Positions 12,644 to 12,818 of a DNA stretch of 12,818 bases are shown in pieces. The stretch's first letter is position 1. Every line of letters begins with the position of its first letter. The position numbers and the translations under genes were made by a program. The stretch lies in the NCBI GenBank assembly GCA_041689775.1, contig JBDNFP010000348.1, forward strand, positions 1 to 12,818. Reading direction: 5' to 3'. The notes under the pieces were generated by a model. The model was not told the origin of the DNA and did no database searches. It saw only the letters and a program-made list of their open reading frames with translations. This DNA is from JBDNFP01 sp041689775. GTDB lineage: Bacteria > Bacteroidota > Bacteroidia > Cytophagales > Spirosomataceae.

Positions 12644-12818
12644 ACTGGCATTTATCCCATTCCCCGAGCTACCCGAGAAAATAGAATCAACTTCAGGCAG
12701 GCTTCAACTGAACAAGCTTACTTCATATCAGTGAAAAATTAGGATCGTGAGTCATTAGAACTGATGTTACGCAAGTCTATTGTATATGATAAAAAAAGCG
12801 AATTAAATTTGGCAGATG
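12644..12818. other. Non-coding right flank
   Basis: These 175 bp after fahA contain no ORF that resembles a protein, no strong terminator and no tRNA. A weak TTCAG/CTGAA repeat lies around 12692-12711. The stretch around 12760-12775 (GAACTGATGTTACGCA) resembles the outer ends of some insertion sequences, but without a transposase or second end this is only a hint. Confidence 0.3.

Overview
The window is a 12.8-kb piece of a Bacteroidota chromosome, most likely from the Cytophagales (inference). The signs are: rpsU followed directly by xerC, a gene pair typical of this phylum; almost no Shine-Dalgarno sequences before start codons; two perfect copies of the Bacteroidota -7 promoter element TAnnTTTG (both TATATTTG, at 4791 and 10923); and proteins that read as Bacteroidota-type versions of their families. 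No CRISPR array, phage gene, rRNA or tRNA was seen.

Layout. 1-930 is a graveyard of insertion sequences. The end of an IS5-family transposase runs in from the left edge and abuts the 5' half of a decayed ISAs1-family transposase on the opposite strand, which carries a nonsense codon and two frameshifts. 1058-1810 encodes a short-chain dehydrogenase, convergent with a two-gene minus-strand unit (1843-3436): an exopolyphosphatase-family phosphatase and a small serine hydrolase whose reading frames overlap by 8 bp. Divergent from it lie rpsU (ribosomal protein S21), a very strong hairpin, xerC (tyrosine recombinase) and ppc (phosphoenolpyruvate carboxylase), ending in a clear intrinsic terminator at 7454-7485.

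7635-12643 is a homogentisate-pathway cluster, all on the plus strand: hmgA, hppD, phhA, a MarR-type regulator and fahA. Together these genes hydroxylate phenylalanine to tyrosine, convert 4-hydroxyphenylpyruvate to homogentisate, open its ring, and cleave fumarylacetoacetate to fumarate and acetoacetate. Three helper steps are not encoded here: the tyrosine aminotransferase, maleylacetoacetate isomerase, and pterin carbinolamine dehydratase for phhA. The regulator overlaps fahA by four bases, so its level is probably tied to that enzyme, and it is the obvious candidate to control the cluster. The hmgA promoter region has a 15-bp palindrome that could be its operator.

Overall the gene content is conventional and no new multi-gene system was found. 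The parts most worth a second look are non-coding: a nested set of inverted repeats between hppD and phhA, the hairpin 15 nt before xerC, the candidate hmgA operator, and the nested IS remnants at the left edge.
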